Shown here: piece after piece, positions 9,307 to 18,154 of the stretch
Numbering within the stretch: the stretch's first letter is position 1
How the letters are laid out: every line of letters begins with the position of its first letter
Source of the DNA: Brevundimonas sp. SH203
GTDB taxonomy: Bacteria; Pseudomonadota; Alphaproteobacteria; Caulobacterales; Caulobacteraceae
DNA: 64,000 nt
Reading direction: 5' to 3'
Assembly: GCF_002157625.1 (NCBI RefSeq)
Contig: NZ_BDMM01000008.1
Span: forward strand, 1-64,000
Translations under genes and position numbers: made by a program
Notes under the pieces: model-generated
The model's input: the letters and a program-made list of their open reading frames with translations, nothing else
Told to the model about the DNA's origin: nothing
The model's database searches: none

Positions 9307-10401
9307 ATGCGAATCGCCGTCGTTCTGCCGCGTGGCTCCACCTATTGCCCGGACAAGGCCAATTCGATGGAGACAGTGGTCCGCACCCTGTCGGCGCACA
9401 GCCGTCTGCAGAAGGGCGTAACCCTGATCGCGGATGCGGGCGCCGTCGCGCCCACAGATGTCAGTGTGCTGACCGTGCCGGCGGGGCTGGGTCGTAAGGC
9501 GCGCAATGCGGCGGTGGCCGACATCCTGCGGACCCTGTCGCCCGACATCATAGAATATCATCAGCAGTTGAAGTCGTCTTCGGAACTGGCGCGTCAATTT
9601 CCGAACGCGATTAACGTCCTGTATCGCCACACCCGCATCAAGCCGGCCCGCAATCCGATCGGGGCCTGGCGTTACGGCCGTCGCCTGGCGCGGTTCGATC
9701 GTCTGGTGTTTGTCAGCCAGGCGGCGGGACAGGAGTTTGCGGCAGACTATCCGGCTCTGGCGGAGCGGGTTGCGGCGGTGTGCAATCCCATCGCCGTCGA
9801 CGACTGGCGCGCGCCGCCGCAGGACCGCGAGAAGCTGATCCTGTTTTCGGGACGGGCCATGCATGACAAGGGTCTGGACCTGTTCTGCACCGCCTTGGCC
9901 CAGACGCTGGACCGTCATCCCGACTGGCGCGGGGCGCTGATGCTGGGGGACTGGGACAAGCATCAGCACTGGGCCGAGCCGCACGTGGCGGCCCTGGCCC
10001 GGTTCGGCGAGCGGGTGGAAATCCACAAGTCGGCGTCGCTAGCCGAGGTGAAGTCGGTCACGCGGCGGGCCGCCATCGCCGTGGTTCCCTCGCGGGTGCG
10101 CGAGGCGCTGGGCCTGTCGGCGCTGGAGGCCCATGCGGCGGGCGCGGCCCTGATCTCCTCTGGTCGGGGCGGACTGCGCGAGGCCAGCGGCGATCACGCC
10201 CTCTATGTCGAGGTCGAGGACGCCGCGCCCTTGGCCGCCGCGCTCGAACGGCTGGTGAGCCATCCGGCCGAACGGCTGGCGCTGGCGGCGGGCGGGCAGG
10301 ACTATGTGGCGCGGGTGCATTCCCCGGCGGCGCGGGCGGCCGAACTGGACGATCTGCGTCAAGCGCTGGCGGATCGGGCGACGACCAGGCCGCGGGACTA
10401 G
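9307..10401 (+). CDS. glycosyltransferase family 4
   Basis: A 364-aa GT-B fold glycosyltransferase. It starts MRIAVVLPRG (N-terminal Rossmann-like half). The C-terminal nucleotide-sugar half has LILFSGRAMHDKGLDLF and the E-x7-E signature within REALGLSALEAHAAGAAL, followed by GGLREASGDHALYVE. It would transfer a sugar from a nucleotide donor to a lipid- or glycan-linked acceptor on the cytoplasmic side. The ATG at 9307 is preceded by GAGG; the open frame runs 69 bp upstream into the previous gene, but those residues do not look like protein of this family. It probably acts with the GINT1-N-like product just upstream. Confidence 0.88.
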   Translation: MRIAVVLPRGSTYCPDKANSMETVVRTLSAHSRLQKGVTLIADAGAVAPTDVSVLTVPAGLGRKARNAAVADILRTLSPDIIEYHQQLKSSSELARQFPNAINVLYRHTRIKPARNPIGAWRYGRRLARFDRLVFVSQAAGQEFAADYPALAERVAAVCNPIAVDDWRAPPQDREKLILFSGRAMHDKGLDLFCTALAQTLDRHPDWRGALMLGDWDKHQHWAEPHVAALARFGERVEIHKSASLAEVKSVTRRAAIAVVPSRVREALGLSALEAHAAGAALISSGRGGLREASGDHALYVEVEDAAPLAAALERLVSHPAERLALAAGGQDYVARVHSPAARAAELDDLRQALADRATTRPRD

Positions 10402-10985
10402 ATTCGGATCAGGCTGTCATAGACGTGGGTGACGGTGTCGAAACCGACCCGCGTCGGGCGATCGCCCAACGACGCGGGGGCGAAATGGGCGGCGGTCAGG
10501 CCGGCCGCGACCGGATCTTCGATCTTGTCGGTGTTCCAACCCAGAAGCAGGCGACCGCCGGGTCGTAGAATGGCGGCCAGGGCGGCCAGGGCGCGTTGCT
10601 GCTGTTCCGGGGTGTCCACGCCGTAGCCCATGACGCCGTTGCAGATGACGGCGTCGAACGTCAGGTCCGAAAACAGAGCGTCGGCCTGGCAGATGTCGCC
10701 AGTGCGATGACGCCCCGGTCGGCCCCAGCGCGCCGCGCCCGCGTCGATGTCGGTGGTCCAGACTTCGCCGCCCAGCGCCTCAAGTGCGGCATAGTCGTCC
10801 AGCGTATATTCGCGACAGCCCACCCACAGGATGCGCCCGCCCTCGGCGGCCAGGGCGGGGACATAGCTGTCGGCCATCACCTGACGGTCGGGCAGGCTGC
10901 GGATTCGCGTCGCCTTGGCGGATCGCCGCGCGTGCGCCGCGCCTTCGCCCAGCACCAAGGCCATGAAGGCCGCAATAATGCCCAT
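10398..10985 (-). CDS. class I SAM-dependent methyltransferase
   Basis: A 195-aa protein with a hydrophobic N-terminus (residues 1-15) and a class I methyltransferase fold. The glycine motif I is degenerate (ILWVGCREYTLDDY), an acidic ribose-binding residue follows in EVWTTDID, and motif IV is present (FDAVICNGVMGYG). Next come LAALAAILRPGGRLLLGWNTDK, as in many small-molecule methyltransferases. The substrate is unknown. It overlaps the convergent glycosyltransferase by 4 bp. The ATG at 10985 has GGGGGA 7 nt upstream, which supports this start over a later Met. Its position next to glycan genes hints at glycan or lipid methylation, but it is on the other strand. Confidence 0.7.
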   Translation of the reverse strand: MGIIAAFMALVLGEGAAHARRSAKATRIRSLPDRQVMADSYVPALAAEGGRILWVGCREYTLDDYAALEALGGEVWTTDIDAGAARWGRPGRHRTGDICQADALFSDLTFDAVICNGVMGYGVDTPEQQQRALAALAAILRPGGRLLLGWNTDKIEDPVAAGLTAAHFAPASLGDRPTRVGFDTVTHVYDSLIRI

Positions 10986-11138
10986 CGTTCATCCCCCGTA
11001 TTCCCCGCGATATTTCTACCGAGACGCGCTCAGTCTGCCAATCATCGATCGTTTAGGGGCGGCCGGTCGTTTGGTCGCACGGGCTTTCGCCTCAGATCGC
11101 CAACGCCTATCGACAGAGCGCTGTAGGATGCTCCTGAT

Positions 11139-11176
11139 GCGCCCCGATCACGGCGGGATTTGCGCCGATGGGGCGC
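11139..11176 (+). other. stem-loop in the fnr leader
   Basis: GCGCCCC (11139-11145) pairs with GGGGCGC (11170-11176), and CGGCG (11151-11155) pairs with CGCCG (11163-11167) inside. It ends 32 nt before the fnr start codon. No T run follows. It may shape the 5' leader or be an operator; function unknown. Confidence 0.35.
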
Positions 11177-11208
11177 GCGCCTTAGGCTCGGAGGGAACGC
11201 GAGGCCTG

Positions 11209-11946
11209 ATGTTGGAAGTCCGATCCCTGTCGAACGAGTGCCTGCAACGGCGTCAGAGCGCGGTGTGCGACACCTGCGGCGCGCGGCCGTTCAGCGTCTG
11301 CGCCAGCCTGAAACCCGAGGATATGGCGGTTCTGGACGCCATCGCCGAACAGCTGTCGCTGCAGGCCGATGCGGTTCTGGTGCGCGAAGGCGATCCGGCG
11401 AACAGCGTGTTCAACATCACCTCCGGTTCGGTGCGGCTGTACAAGTTGCTAGCCGACGGGCGGCGTCAGATCATCGGCTTCCTGTTCGCCGGCGACTTCA
11501 TCGGTTTGGCGGCGGGCGAAGACTACGGGTTTTCGGCCGAGGCGATCGAGCCGACGACGGCCTGCCGGTTCCGCAAGACCGACTATCAGGCGGCGGTTCG
11601 GTCTCGCCCGGCGCTGGAGGCGGCGCTGCTGGATCGGGCGATGCACGAACTGGCGGCGGCGCAGAAACAGATGCTGCTTTTGGGGCGCAAGACGGCCCGG
11701 GAGCGGCTGGCCTCCTTCCTGCTGGACCTGCCGGGGCGCGATCCCATGCGGCCGTCGCGCGACAACCGGGTGCGCCTGCCCATGACGCGGGCGGAAATGG
11801 CCGACTATCTGGGCCTGACCATCGAGACGGTCAGCCGCGAACTGACCAAGCTGAAGAACGCCCAGGTCATTCAGGCCCTGTCGCTGCACGAGATCGAGGT
11901 GGAACGCCCTGATCGTCTGCAGGAATTGGCCGACGGCGAGGTCTAG
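11209..11946 (+). CDS. fnr: Fe-S oxygen sensor regulator, FNR/FnrL family
   Basis: A 245-aa CRP/FNR-family regulator for the low-oxygen switch. Cys20, Cys23 and Cys31 in the N-terminal segment plus Cys119 in the beta-roll match the four ligands of an oxygen-labile 4Fe-4S cluster. A cNMP-fold domain spans about residues 35-150, the dimer helix follows, and the helix-turn-helix has ETVSR, the E-xx-SR recognition pattern of FNR that reads TTGAT. The chosen ATG at 11209 follows GAGG; the longer open frame upstream has no family similarity. It ends in a 4-bp overlap with convergent cydC, and a perfect FNR box lies between cydD and cydA, so the neighbouring oxidase is a likely target. Confidence 0.92.
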   Translation: MLEVRSLSNECLQRRQSAVCDTCGARPFSVCASLKPEDMAVLDAIAEQLSLQADAVLVREGDPANSVFNITSGSVRLYKLLADGRRQIIGFLFAGDFIGLAAGEDYGFSAEAIEPTTACRFRKTDYQAAVRSRPALEAALLDRAMHELAAAQKQMLLLGRKTARERLASFLLDLPGRDPMRPSRDNRVRLPMTRAEMADYLGLTIETVSRELTKLKNAQVIQALSLHEIEVERPDRLQELADGEV

Positions 11947-13586
11947 GCGGCGTTCCGTTTCGCGCACGCCAGTCTGACGCGGCCGTCCGTTTCCAGGCCG
12001 TCGATGTGGATCGTGCTGGGGCACAGGGCCATCGGCGGGACGCGGTGGCTGATCAGGATCAGGCCCTGGGCGCGTTCGGCCAGCCGCGCTTCGAGCGCCG
12101 TCAGCACATGGGCCTCTGTCGCGGCGTCCAGCCCCTCGGTCGGTTCGTCCAGCACCAGCCAGGGCGCGTCGCGCAGATAGGCGCGGGCGAGGTTCAGGCG
12201 GCGGCGCTCTCCGCCCGACAGCCGTTCTCCGTTCGATCCGACGGTGGCGTCCAGACCCAGGGGTTCGGCCCGGATGCGCTGGCCTAGTCCGGCGTCGTCC
12301 AGAGCGCGCCACATGGCCGTCTCATCGGCCGCTCCCGCCAGGGCCAGGTTTTCGCGCACCGATCCGTCCAGCAGCCGCACGTCCTGGGCGGCGTAGGCGA
12401 ACAGGGCGCGGCGGTCGCGGGGCGCGATGTCGGCGATGTCGACGCCGCCGATTTGCAGTTCGCCGCCTAGCGCGGGTCGCAGACCGATCAGCCGCTCGAC
12501 AAGCGTGGTCTTGCCGACGCCGGACGGGCCGGTCAGACCGAACCGCTGGGGCGGCGACAGCGGGTCGCCCGCACCGATCAAGGCGATGGCGTCGGCCAGA
12601 GGCGCGAGGCCTTGGCCTGGGTTTTCGGTGGGCAGGATCGCATCCAGTCGCGACAGGGCCTGTGCGGCGCCGCCGTTCTGATGCAGGGCGGCGACCAGCC
12701 CGCCGGCGGCCTCGATTCCCATGATGGCGGCGAGCGCGGCCAGGGCCGTCATCGACAGGGCGGCGCCGGCGCTGGCGGGCACGACCAGGGCGACGGCGAG
12801 GACGGTCGCGACGGCCTGCCAGGCGGTCATCCAGCCGGCGGCCTGGGTCAGGGCGATCTGGGCCCGGTCGTGATCGGCTGCCGCCGTCGCCGCCTGTTCG
12901 GCGGCCCAGCCCTCCAGCCCATAGGCCTTCAACTCGGGCGTGACGGCTTCCAAGGCGGCCAGACGATCCTTCAGCACGCCCACCGCGACCTGGGCCGCGC
13001 GTCCCGCCGGTTCGGCCAGGCGGCGCGCGATCAAAATCCCGCCGATGCAGGCGACGGCCATGGCTGCGAACAGAGCCAGGCCGGCCCAGGGTGTCGCCAG
13101 ACTGGCCAGGATGATGGCGGCGGCGGCCCCGGCGCCCAGGCTGACGGGGACGGAGCGGCGCACGAACAGGGTCTGAACCGCGTCCACGTCCTGCACCAGG
13201 CGGGCCGACATTTCCCCGGACGACAGGCTCAGCGCCGCTTCGGGAGGCCCGTCGGCGATGGCGCGAAACAGCTGGGGACGCAGGCGGGCCAGGGCCTTCA
13301 GCGCCGCTTCGTGCCCCGCCACCCGTTCGACGTATCGCCCGCCGGTGCGCAGGATGGCCAACAGGCGGATGATGGCGCTGGGCATCATATAGTTGAAGCT
13401 CTGGGCCGCCGCCGCGCCCGCCGCTCCGGCGAAGGCGGCCCCGGTGATGAACCAGCCCGACAGGCCCAGCAGGCAGACGGCCGAAACCGTGACAACCGCC
13501 CCGGCGGCGGCGGCCAGCCGCAACCGCGCGCGTTGCTCCAGCGTCTGGGCCGCGATCAACTGCCCGATCCGCATCCGCCGGCTCAT
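11943..13586 (-). CDS. cydC: cysteine/glutathione ABC exporter subunit CydC
   Basis: A 547-aa fused membrane/ATPase half-transporter. Six predicted membrane helices occupy the first ~320 residues (for example AGAVVTVSAVCLLGLSGWFITGAAF). The ATPase domain has Walker A GPSGVGKTT, signature LSGGERRRLNLARA and Walker B WLVLDEPTEGLD. With CydD it exports reduced thiols needed for cytochrome bd maturation. The ATG at 13586 overlaps the cydD stop as ATGA, so translation is coupled; the upstream extension of the open frame runs antisense-like through cydD and is rejected. I assign CydC rather than CydD from gene order and the GWFITG motif. Confidence 0.88.
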   Translation of the reverse strand: MSRRMRIGQLIAAQTLEQRARLRLAAAAGAVVTVSAVCLLGLSGWFITGAAFAGAAGAAAAQSFNYMMPSAIIRLLAILRTGGRYVERVAGHEAALKALARLRPQLFRAIADGPPEAALSLSSGEMSARLVQDVDAVQTLFVRRSVPVSLGAGAAAAIILASLATPWAGLALFAAMAVACIGGILIARRLAEPAGRAAQVAVGVLKDRLAALEAVTPELKAYGLEGWAAEQAATAAADHDRAQIALTQAAGWMTAWQAVATVLAVALVVPASAGAALSMTALAALAAIMGIEAAGGLVAALHQNGGAAQALSRLDAILPTENPGQGLAPLADAIALIGAGDPLSPPQRFGLTGPSGVGKTTLVERLIGLRPALGGELQIGGVDIADIAPRDRRALFAYAAQDVRLLDGSVRENLALAGAADETAMWRALDDAGLGQRIRAEPLGLDATVGSNGERLSGGERRRLNLARAYLRDAPWLVLDEPTEGLDAATEAHVLTALEARLAERAQGLILISHRVPPMALCPSTIHIDGLETDGRVRLACAKRNAA

Positions 13587-15187
13587 AGCTGCACCACACG
13601 GTCGGCCAGGGTCGCGACGGCGGGGGAGTGGGTCGCGATCAGGGTGGTGCGGCCGCGCGCGGCCTTGGCGATGACGGCGATCATGGCCTGTTCCGAGGCG
13701 GGGTCCAGATTGGCGGTCGGTTCGTCGAGCAGCAGGATGGGCGCGCGTTTCAACAGGGCGCGGGCCAGACCCAGCCGTCGCCGCTCGCCGCCTGACAGGC
13801 CGCCGCCGCGTTCGTCGATAAGGCGATCCAGATCGCCCGACAGGCCGGCGGTGCGCGCCGCCATCGCCACCCGGCCGGGGCAACTGGCGGGATCGGCCAG
13901 GGCGATGTTGCGGGCCAGATCGCCCGGCACGACGATGGGTTGTTGGCTGGCCCAGGCGATGCGCCCGGCGACATCGCCGTCCAGGCTCAGTCTGGCCGCG
14001 CCGATCTCGACCTCGCCTTCGGTCAGGGGCGCCAGACCGAGCAACAGATGCAGCAGGCTGGACTTGCCTGCGCCGCTGGCGCCCATCAGGGCGACGATCT
14101 GTCCGGGAGCGATGTCCAGGTCAAAGTGTCGAACGACCGGCGCGCGGCCGTCGTAGGCGATGGCGACGTCGCGGAAACGGATGGCGGGGGCCAGATCGCC
14201 CAGCGCGGCATGCGACCGCCGTATCGACGGCGGCGTGACCAGCGAGGGGGCGGCGGCCTCTGCGGCCTGGCGGTCGTGATAGGCGGCGGCCAGACGGCGC
14301 AGCGGCTGATAGACCTCGGGCGCCAGGGCCAGGACGAAGAAGGCGCGCGGCAGGTCCAGCGCCTCCGGCACGGGGAAGGGCAGCAGTCGCAGCAGGTTGA
14401 AGCCGCAATAGACGGCGATCAGGGCCACCGACAGGGCCGAGAAGAACTCCAGCACGCCGGACGACAGGAAGGCGATCCGCATGACCCGCGCGGTGCGGCG
14501 CTCCAGCTCGTCGGCCGCCCTGGCGATCCGGTCGGTGGTCTGCGCTGTGGCGTCGAAGGCCAGGATGGCGGGCAGGGTGCGGACGCGGTCGACGAACAGG
14601 CCCGACAGCCGCTCCAGCGCCTGGAATTGACGCCGGCTTTCGCCCGCCGCCGCCGTCCCGGCCAGGGCCATGCCGACGATGAAGGGAAACAGGGTGAACA
14701 GAAGCACGCCCGCCGCGACCGGGCTGGCCACGGCCGCCGCCGCGATCAACAGCAGGGGCGACAGGCCGGCGGCTATACGCAGGGGCGCGAACCGGGCGAA
14801 ATAGCCGTCCAGCGCGCCGACGCCCTCGACCAGGGCGGTCAGGCGGTCGTTGGAGCGCACGCCCCGTCCGAACAGATCGGCCAGCAGCCGGCCGCGCACC
14901 TCGACCTTGACCGCCCGGCCCAGCCGCGCGCCGACGACGACGGCGACCTGACCGATCAGGGCGCGCGCGATCAGGCTGAGGACCGCCAGGGTCAGCCAGG
15001 GCGCGGCGGCGGCGAAACCGGCGTCGAAATTGGAAATGGCCAGGGCCAGACCAGCGGCGAAGCCGATGGCGGGGGCGACATCCGCCACGGTCAACAACCC
15101 GGCGATCGTCGCCAGCCTGCGCCAGGGCCGGCCGGCGGCCTTCAGCCAGGCGGCCGGTGCGACGGCATCGGGCGATAGGGCGGTCAT
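13583..15187 (-). CDS. cydD: cysteine/glutathione ABC exporter subunit CydD
   Basis: A 534-aa half-transporter, first gene of cydDC. The membrane domain covers about residues 15-310; the ATPase domain has Walker A GASGAGKSS, signature LSGGERRRLGLARA and Walker B ILLLDEPTANLD. The partner of CydC, it supports assembly of the bd oxidase encoded divergently. The start at 15187 (MTALSPDAV) has GGAG 7 nt upstream. The open frame continues about 120 bp further, but that part is low-quality sequence overlapping the regulatory region and is not counted. The divergent spacing to cydA is 191 bp and holds an FNR box and a hairpin. Confidence 0.9.
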   Translation of the reverse strand: MTALSPDAVAPAAWLKAAGRPWRRLATIAGLLTVADVAPAIGFAAGLALAISNFDAGFAAAAPWLTLAVLSLIARALIGQVAVVVGARLGRAVKVEVRGRLLADLFGRGVRSNDRLTALVEGVGALDGYFARFAPLRIAAGLSPLLLIAAAAVASPVAAGVLLFTLFPFIVGMALAGTAAAGESRRQFQALERLSGLFVDRVRTLPAILAFDATAQTTDRIARAADELERRTARVMRIAFLSSGVLEFFSALSVALIAVYCGFNLLRLLPFPVPEALDLPRAFFVLALAPEVYQPLRRLAAAYHDRQAAEAAAPSLVTPPSIRRSHAALGDLAPAIRFRDVAIAYDGRAPVVRHFDLDIAPGQIVALMGASGAGKSSLLHLLLGLAPLTEGEVEIGAARLSLDGDVAGRIAWASQQPIVVPGDLARNIALADPASCPGRVAMAARTAGLSGDLDRLIDERGGGLSGGERRRLGLARALLKRAPILLLDEPTANLDPASEQAMIAVIAKAARGRTTLIATHSPAVATLADRVVQL

Positions 15188-15222
15188 CGGCGAACTCCAG
15201 CACGTCCGGGCGCGCGACGCCT

Positions 15223-15254
15223 TTGGACAAAACGCCGTTGGGCGGAATGTCCAA
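15223..15254. promoter_or_regulatory. long inverted repeat in the cydD-cydA intergenic region
   Basis: TTGGACA (15223-15229) pairs with TGTCCAA (15248-15254). Inside this, CGCC (15233-15236) pairs with GGCG (15241-15244), separated from the outer arms by 3 nt on each side. On the minus strand it lies 36 nt upstream of the cydD start. It may be a second operator or a leader hairpin of cydDC. Confidence 0.45.
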
Positions 15255-15293
15255 GGACGAAGCGTCCAATAGATCGAGGGTCTGGCGGCGGCT

Positions 15294-15307
15294 TTGATCG
15301 AGATCAA
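15294..15307. promoter_or_regulatory. FNR/FixK box, perfect palindrome
   Basis: TTGAT-CGAG-ATCAA matches the FNR consensus TTGAT-N4-ATCAA in all ten specified positions. Its centre is about 78 bp upstream of cydA and about 113 bp upstream of cydD. It can serve either or both divergent operons, and the Fe-S FNR gene is in the same cluster. Confidence 0.85.
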
Positions 15308-15378
15308 GGCGACCAGCCGGGCGTGCTTCTAGGGCCATCCAAACGCCGGCGTCCGGACTGGCGTGACGGAGCAATGCC

Positions 15379-16962
15379 ATGATCGACCTCGCGGTCGTCG
15401 ACCTGTCCCGGCTGCAGTTCGCGCTGACAGCCCTTTATCACTTCCTATTCGTGCCCTTGACGCTGGGGCTGTCGTTCATGCTGGTCATCATGGAGTCTAT
15501 CTATGTGATGACCCGTCGGCCGATCTGGCGGACCATCACACGCTTCTGGGGCGTGCTGTTCGGCATCAACTTCGCCCTGGGCGTCGCGACCGGCATCACC
15601 ATGGAGTTCCAGTTCGGCATGAACTGGAGCTACTACAGCCACTATGTCGGCGACATCTTCGGCGCGCCGCTGGCCATCGAAGGGCTGATGGCCTTCTTCC
15701 TGGAGGCCACCTTCGTCGGGCTGATGTTCTTCGGCTGGGACAAGCTGAAGCCGCACGCCCACCTGTTCGTCACCTTCATGGTCGCTCTGGGCACCAATCT
15801 GTCGGCCCTGTGGATTCTGATCGCCAACGGCTGGATGCAGAACCCGGTGGGCGCCGCCTTCAATCCCGACACCATGCGGATGGAGGTCACGGACTTCATG
15901 GCCGTGCTGTTCAACCCGGTGGCCCAGGCCAAATTTGTCCACACCGTCAGCGCGGGCTATGTCTGCGCCTCGGTCTTCGTGCTGGGCGTCTCGGCCTTCT
16001 ATCTGCTGCGCGGCAAGCACGTCGGTTTCGCCAAGCGGTCGATGACCGTGGCCTCGGCCTTCGGTCTGGCGGCGTCGCTGTCCGCCGTCGTGCTGGGCGA
16101 CCAGTCCGGCTATGCCCTGACCGATAACCAGAAGATGAAGCTCGCCGCCCTTGAGGCCATGTGGCACACCGAGCCGGCGCCGGCGGGCCTGACCCTGATC
16201 GGCATTCCTTCGATGAAGGACCGCGAGACCCGCTTCGGCGTGCATGTGCCGTGGGTGATGGGTCTGATCGCCACCCGCACCATCGACAAGCCGGTCGAGG
16301 GCATCTTCGAACTGGTCGCCACGGCCGAGGATCGCATCGAATCCGGCGTCGTCGCCTATGACGCCCTGCAGAAGGTCAAGGCCAACCCGGCCGATCCCGT
16401 CGCGCGCGGCGTGTTCGAGACTCATCGCCGCGACCTGGGCTATGGGCTGCTGCTGAAACGCCATGTCGCCGATCCGCGTCAGGCGACGCCCGAACTGATC
16501 AAGCAAACGGCCTGGGAAACGGTTCCGAACGTGCCGGCCCTGTTCTGGAGCTTCCGCATCATGGCGGGCGTCGGAATGTTCCTGATCGCCATGTTCGCCA
16601 CCGCCTTCGTGCTTTGCACCCTGCGTAAGCACCATACGAAGTGGTTCCTGCGCCTTGCTGTCCTGGCCATTCCGCTGCCGTGGATCGCCATCGAGTTCGG
16701 CTGGATTCTGGCCGAGTTCGGTCGCCAGCCCTGGGCGGTGGAAGGCGTGCTGCCCACCTTCCTGGGCGCCTCGTCCCTGACCGTGCCGCAGCTGTGGGCC
16801 ACCATCGTCGGCTTCACCGTGTTGTATGGCGCGCTGGCGGTGGTCGAGGTGCGGCTGATGCTGTTCGCCATCAAGAAAGGGCCGTTCCACGAACAGGAGA
16901 CGTTCGGCGAACCCAATCCCGAAGCGCCGGCCGAGCGCGTTCCCGCGCCCGCCGTGGCCTGA
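15379..16962 (+). CDS. cydA: cytochrome bd ubiquinol oxidase subunit I
   Basis: A 527-aa haem-binding subunit of the high-affinity terminal oxidase. Nine membrane helices are expected. Visible landmarks are the N-terminal SRLQFALTALYHFLFVPLT segment with a haem-ligand His (His21), HTVSAGYV with the conserved His, FRIMAGVG with the Met ligand of haem b558, and the GW-x6-GRQPW motif. The Q-loop between helices VI and VII is of the short type. The ATG at 15379 is preceded by ACGGAG. It heads cydA-cydB-cydX-hemN and has an FNR box upstream, consistent with induction at low oxygen. Confidence 0.96.
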   Translation: MIDLAVVDLSRLQFALTALYHFLFVPLTLGLSFMLVIMESIYVMTRRPIWRTITRFWGVLFGINFALGVATGITMEFQFGMNWSYYSHYVGDIFGAPLAIEGLMAFFLEATFVGLMFFGWDKLKPHAHLFVTFMVALGTNLSALWILIANGWMQNPVGAAFNPDTMRMEVTDFMAVLFNPVAQAKFVHTVSAGYVCASVFVLGVSAFYLLRGKHVGFAKRSMTVASAFGLAASLSAVVLGDQSGYALTDNQKMKLAALEAMWHTEPAPAGLTLIGIPSMKDRETRFGVHVPWVMGLIATRTIDKPVEGIFELVATAEDRIESGVVAYDALQKVKANPADPVARGVFETHRRDLGYGLLLKRHVADPRQATPELIKQTAWETVPNVPALFWSFRIMAGVGMFLIAMFATAFVLCTLRKHHTKWFLRLAVLAIPLPWIAIEFGWILAEFGRQPWAVEGVLPTFLGASSLTVPQLWATIVGFTVLYGALAVVEVRLMLFAIKKGPFHEQETFGEPNPEAPAERVPAPAVA

Positions 16963-16986
16963 CCCAAGACCTTAGGACATCCGACA

Positions 16987-18135
16987 ATGGATCTTCCCCT
17001 CGACTTCGCCACGCTTCGCCTGATCTGGTGGGGGCTGCTGGGCGTGCTTCTGATCGCCTTCGCCCTGACCGACGGTTTCGACCTGGGCGTCGGCGCCCTT
17101 CTGCCCTTCGTCGCCAAGACCGACGAGGAGCGCCGTATGGTGATCAACACCGTCGGCGCCACCTGGGAAGGCAACCAGGTGTGGTTCATCCTGGGCGGCG
17201 GCGCCATCTTCGCCGCCTGGCCCTTCGTCTACGCCGTCAGCTTTTCGGGCTTCTACCTGGCCATGTTCCTGGTGCTGTCCGCGCTGATCCTGCGGCCCGT
17301 GTCGTTCAAATATCGGTCCAAGCGGACGTCGCCGCAGTGGCGGTCGTTCTGGGACTGGTGCCTGTTCATCGGCGGCTTCGTGCCGGCCCTGGTGTTCGGG
17401 GTGGCGGTGGGCAACGTCCTGCTGGGCGCGCCCTTCCATCTGGATGGCGACCTACGGTCCTTCTACGACGGCAGCCTGCTGGGCCTGTTCACCCCCTTCA
17501 GCCTGATCGCCGGCCTGTTGTCGGTGGCCATGCTGGTCCTGCACGGCGCGGCCTGGCTGTCGGTCAAGGCCGAGCAGGGGCCGGTGCTGGATCGCGCCCG
17601 TCGCTTCGGCACGATCGCGGGCGTCGCCGCCCTGGTGTTGTTCGCCGTCGGGGGGCTGTATGTCGCCTTCGGCGGCCTGGGCTACCGGATCACCGGCGCG
17701 CTGGACGTCAACGGTTTCTCCAACCCGCTGCGCACGGCGGTCGAGGCCGCGCCCGGCGCCTGGCTGGACAACTATGGCCGCTATCCCTGGATGCTGATCG
17801 CGCCGGTTCTGGGTTTCGCGGGCGCCGTGACGGCGCTGATCGGAATGTGGCGGCGTTCGGCGGCGCTGGCGTTCGGCGGTTCGTCGCTGTCCGCCGTGGG
17901 CATCATCTCCACCGTCGGCCTGTCGATGTTCCCCTTCATCCTGCCCAGCTCGGTCAATCCGCAGTCGAGCCTGACGGTGTGGAACGCCTCCTCCAGCCAT
18001 TTGACCTTGTTCATCATGCTGCTCTGCACGGTGGTCTTCCTGCCGCTGATCCTGATCTACACGGCCTGGGTCTATCGCGTGCTGTGGGGCCGGACGTCGA
18101 CCGCCGCCCTCAAGACCAACCCCGACCTGTACTGA
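16987..18135 (+). CDS. cydB: cytochrome bd ubiquinol oxidase subunit II
   Basis: A 382-aa integral membrane subunit pairing with CydA. It has the family opening LRLIWWGLLGVLLIAFALTDGFDLGVG, followed by NTVGATWEGNQVWFILGGGAIFAAWP, both hallmarks of CydB. It ends with repeated membrane helices and a short polar tail. It follows cydA by 24 bp and precedes cydX by 19 bp, so all three are likely made together. Confidence 0.96.
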   Translation: MDLPLDFATLRLIWWGLLGVLLIAFALTDGFDLGVGALLPFVAKTDEERRMVINTVGATWEGNQVWFILGGGAIFAAWPFVYAVSFSGFYLAMFLVLSALILRPVSFKYRSKRTSPQWRSFWDWCLFIGGFVPALVFGVAVGNVLLGAPFHLDGDLRSFYDGSLLGLFTPFSLIAGLLSVAMLVLHGAAWLSVKAEQGPVLDRARRFGTIAGVAALVLFAVGGLYVAFGGLGYRITGALDVNGFSNPLRTAVEAAPGAWLDNYGRYPWMLIAPVLGFAGAVTALIGMWRRSAALAFGGSSLSAVGIISTVGLSMFPFILPSSVNPQSSLTVWNASSSHLTLFIMLLCTVVFLPLILIYTAWVYRVLWGRTSTAALKTNPDLY

Positions 18136-18154
18136 GCCTTAGGAGATCTGAACC

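Noticed and set aside
10915-11208. The N-terminal extension of fnr giving 343 residues
   Set aside because: The extra 98 residues have no similarity to FNR, and GAGG precedes the ATG at 11209.
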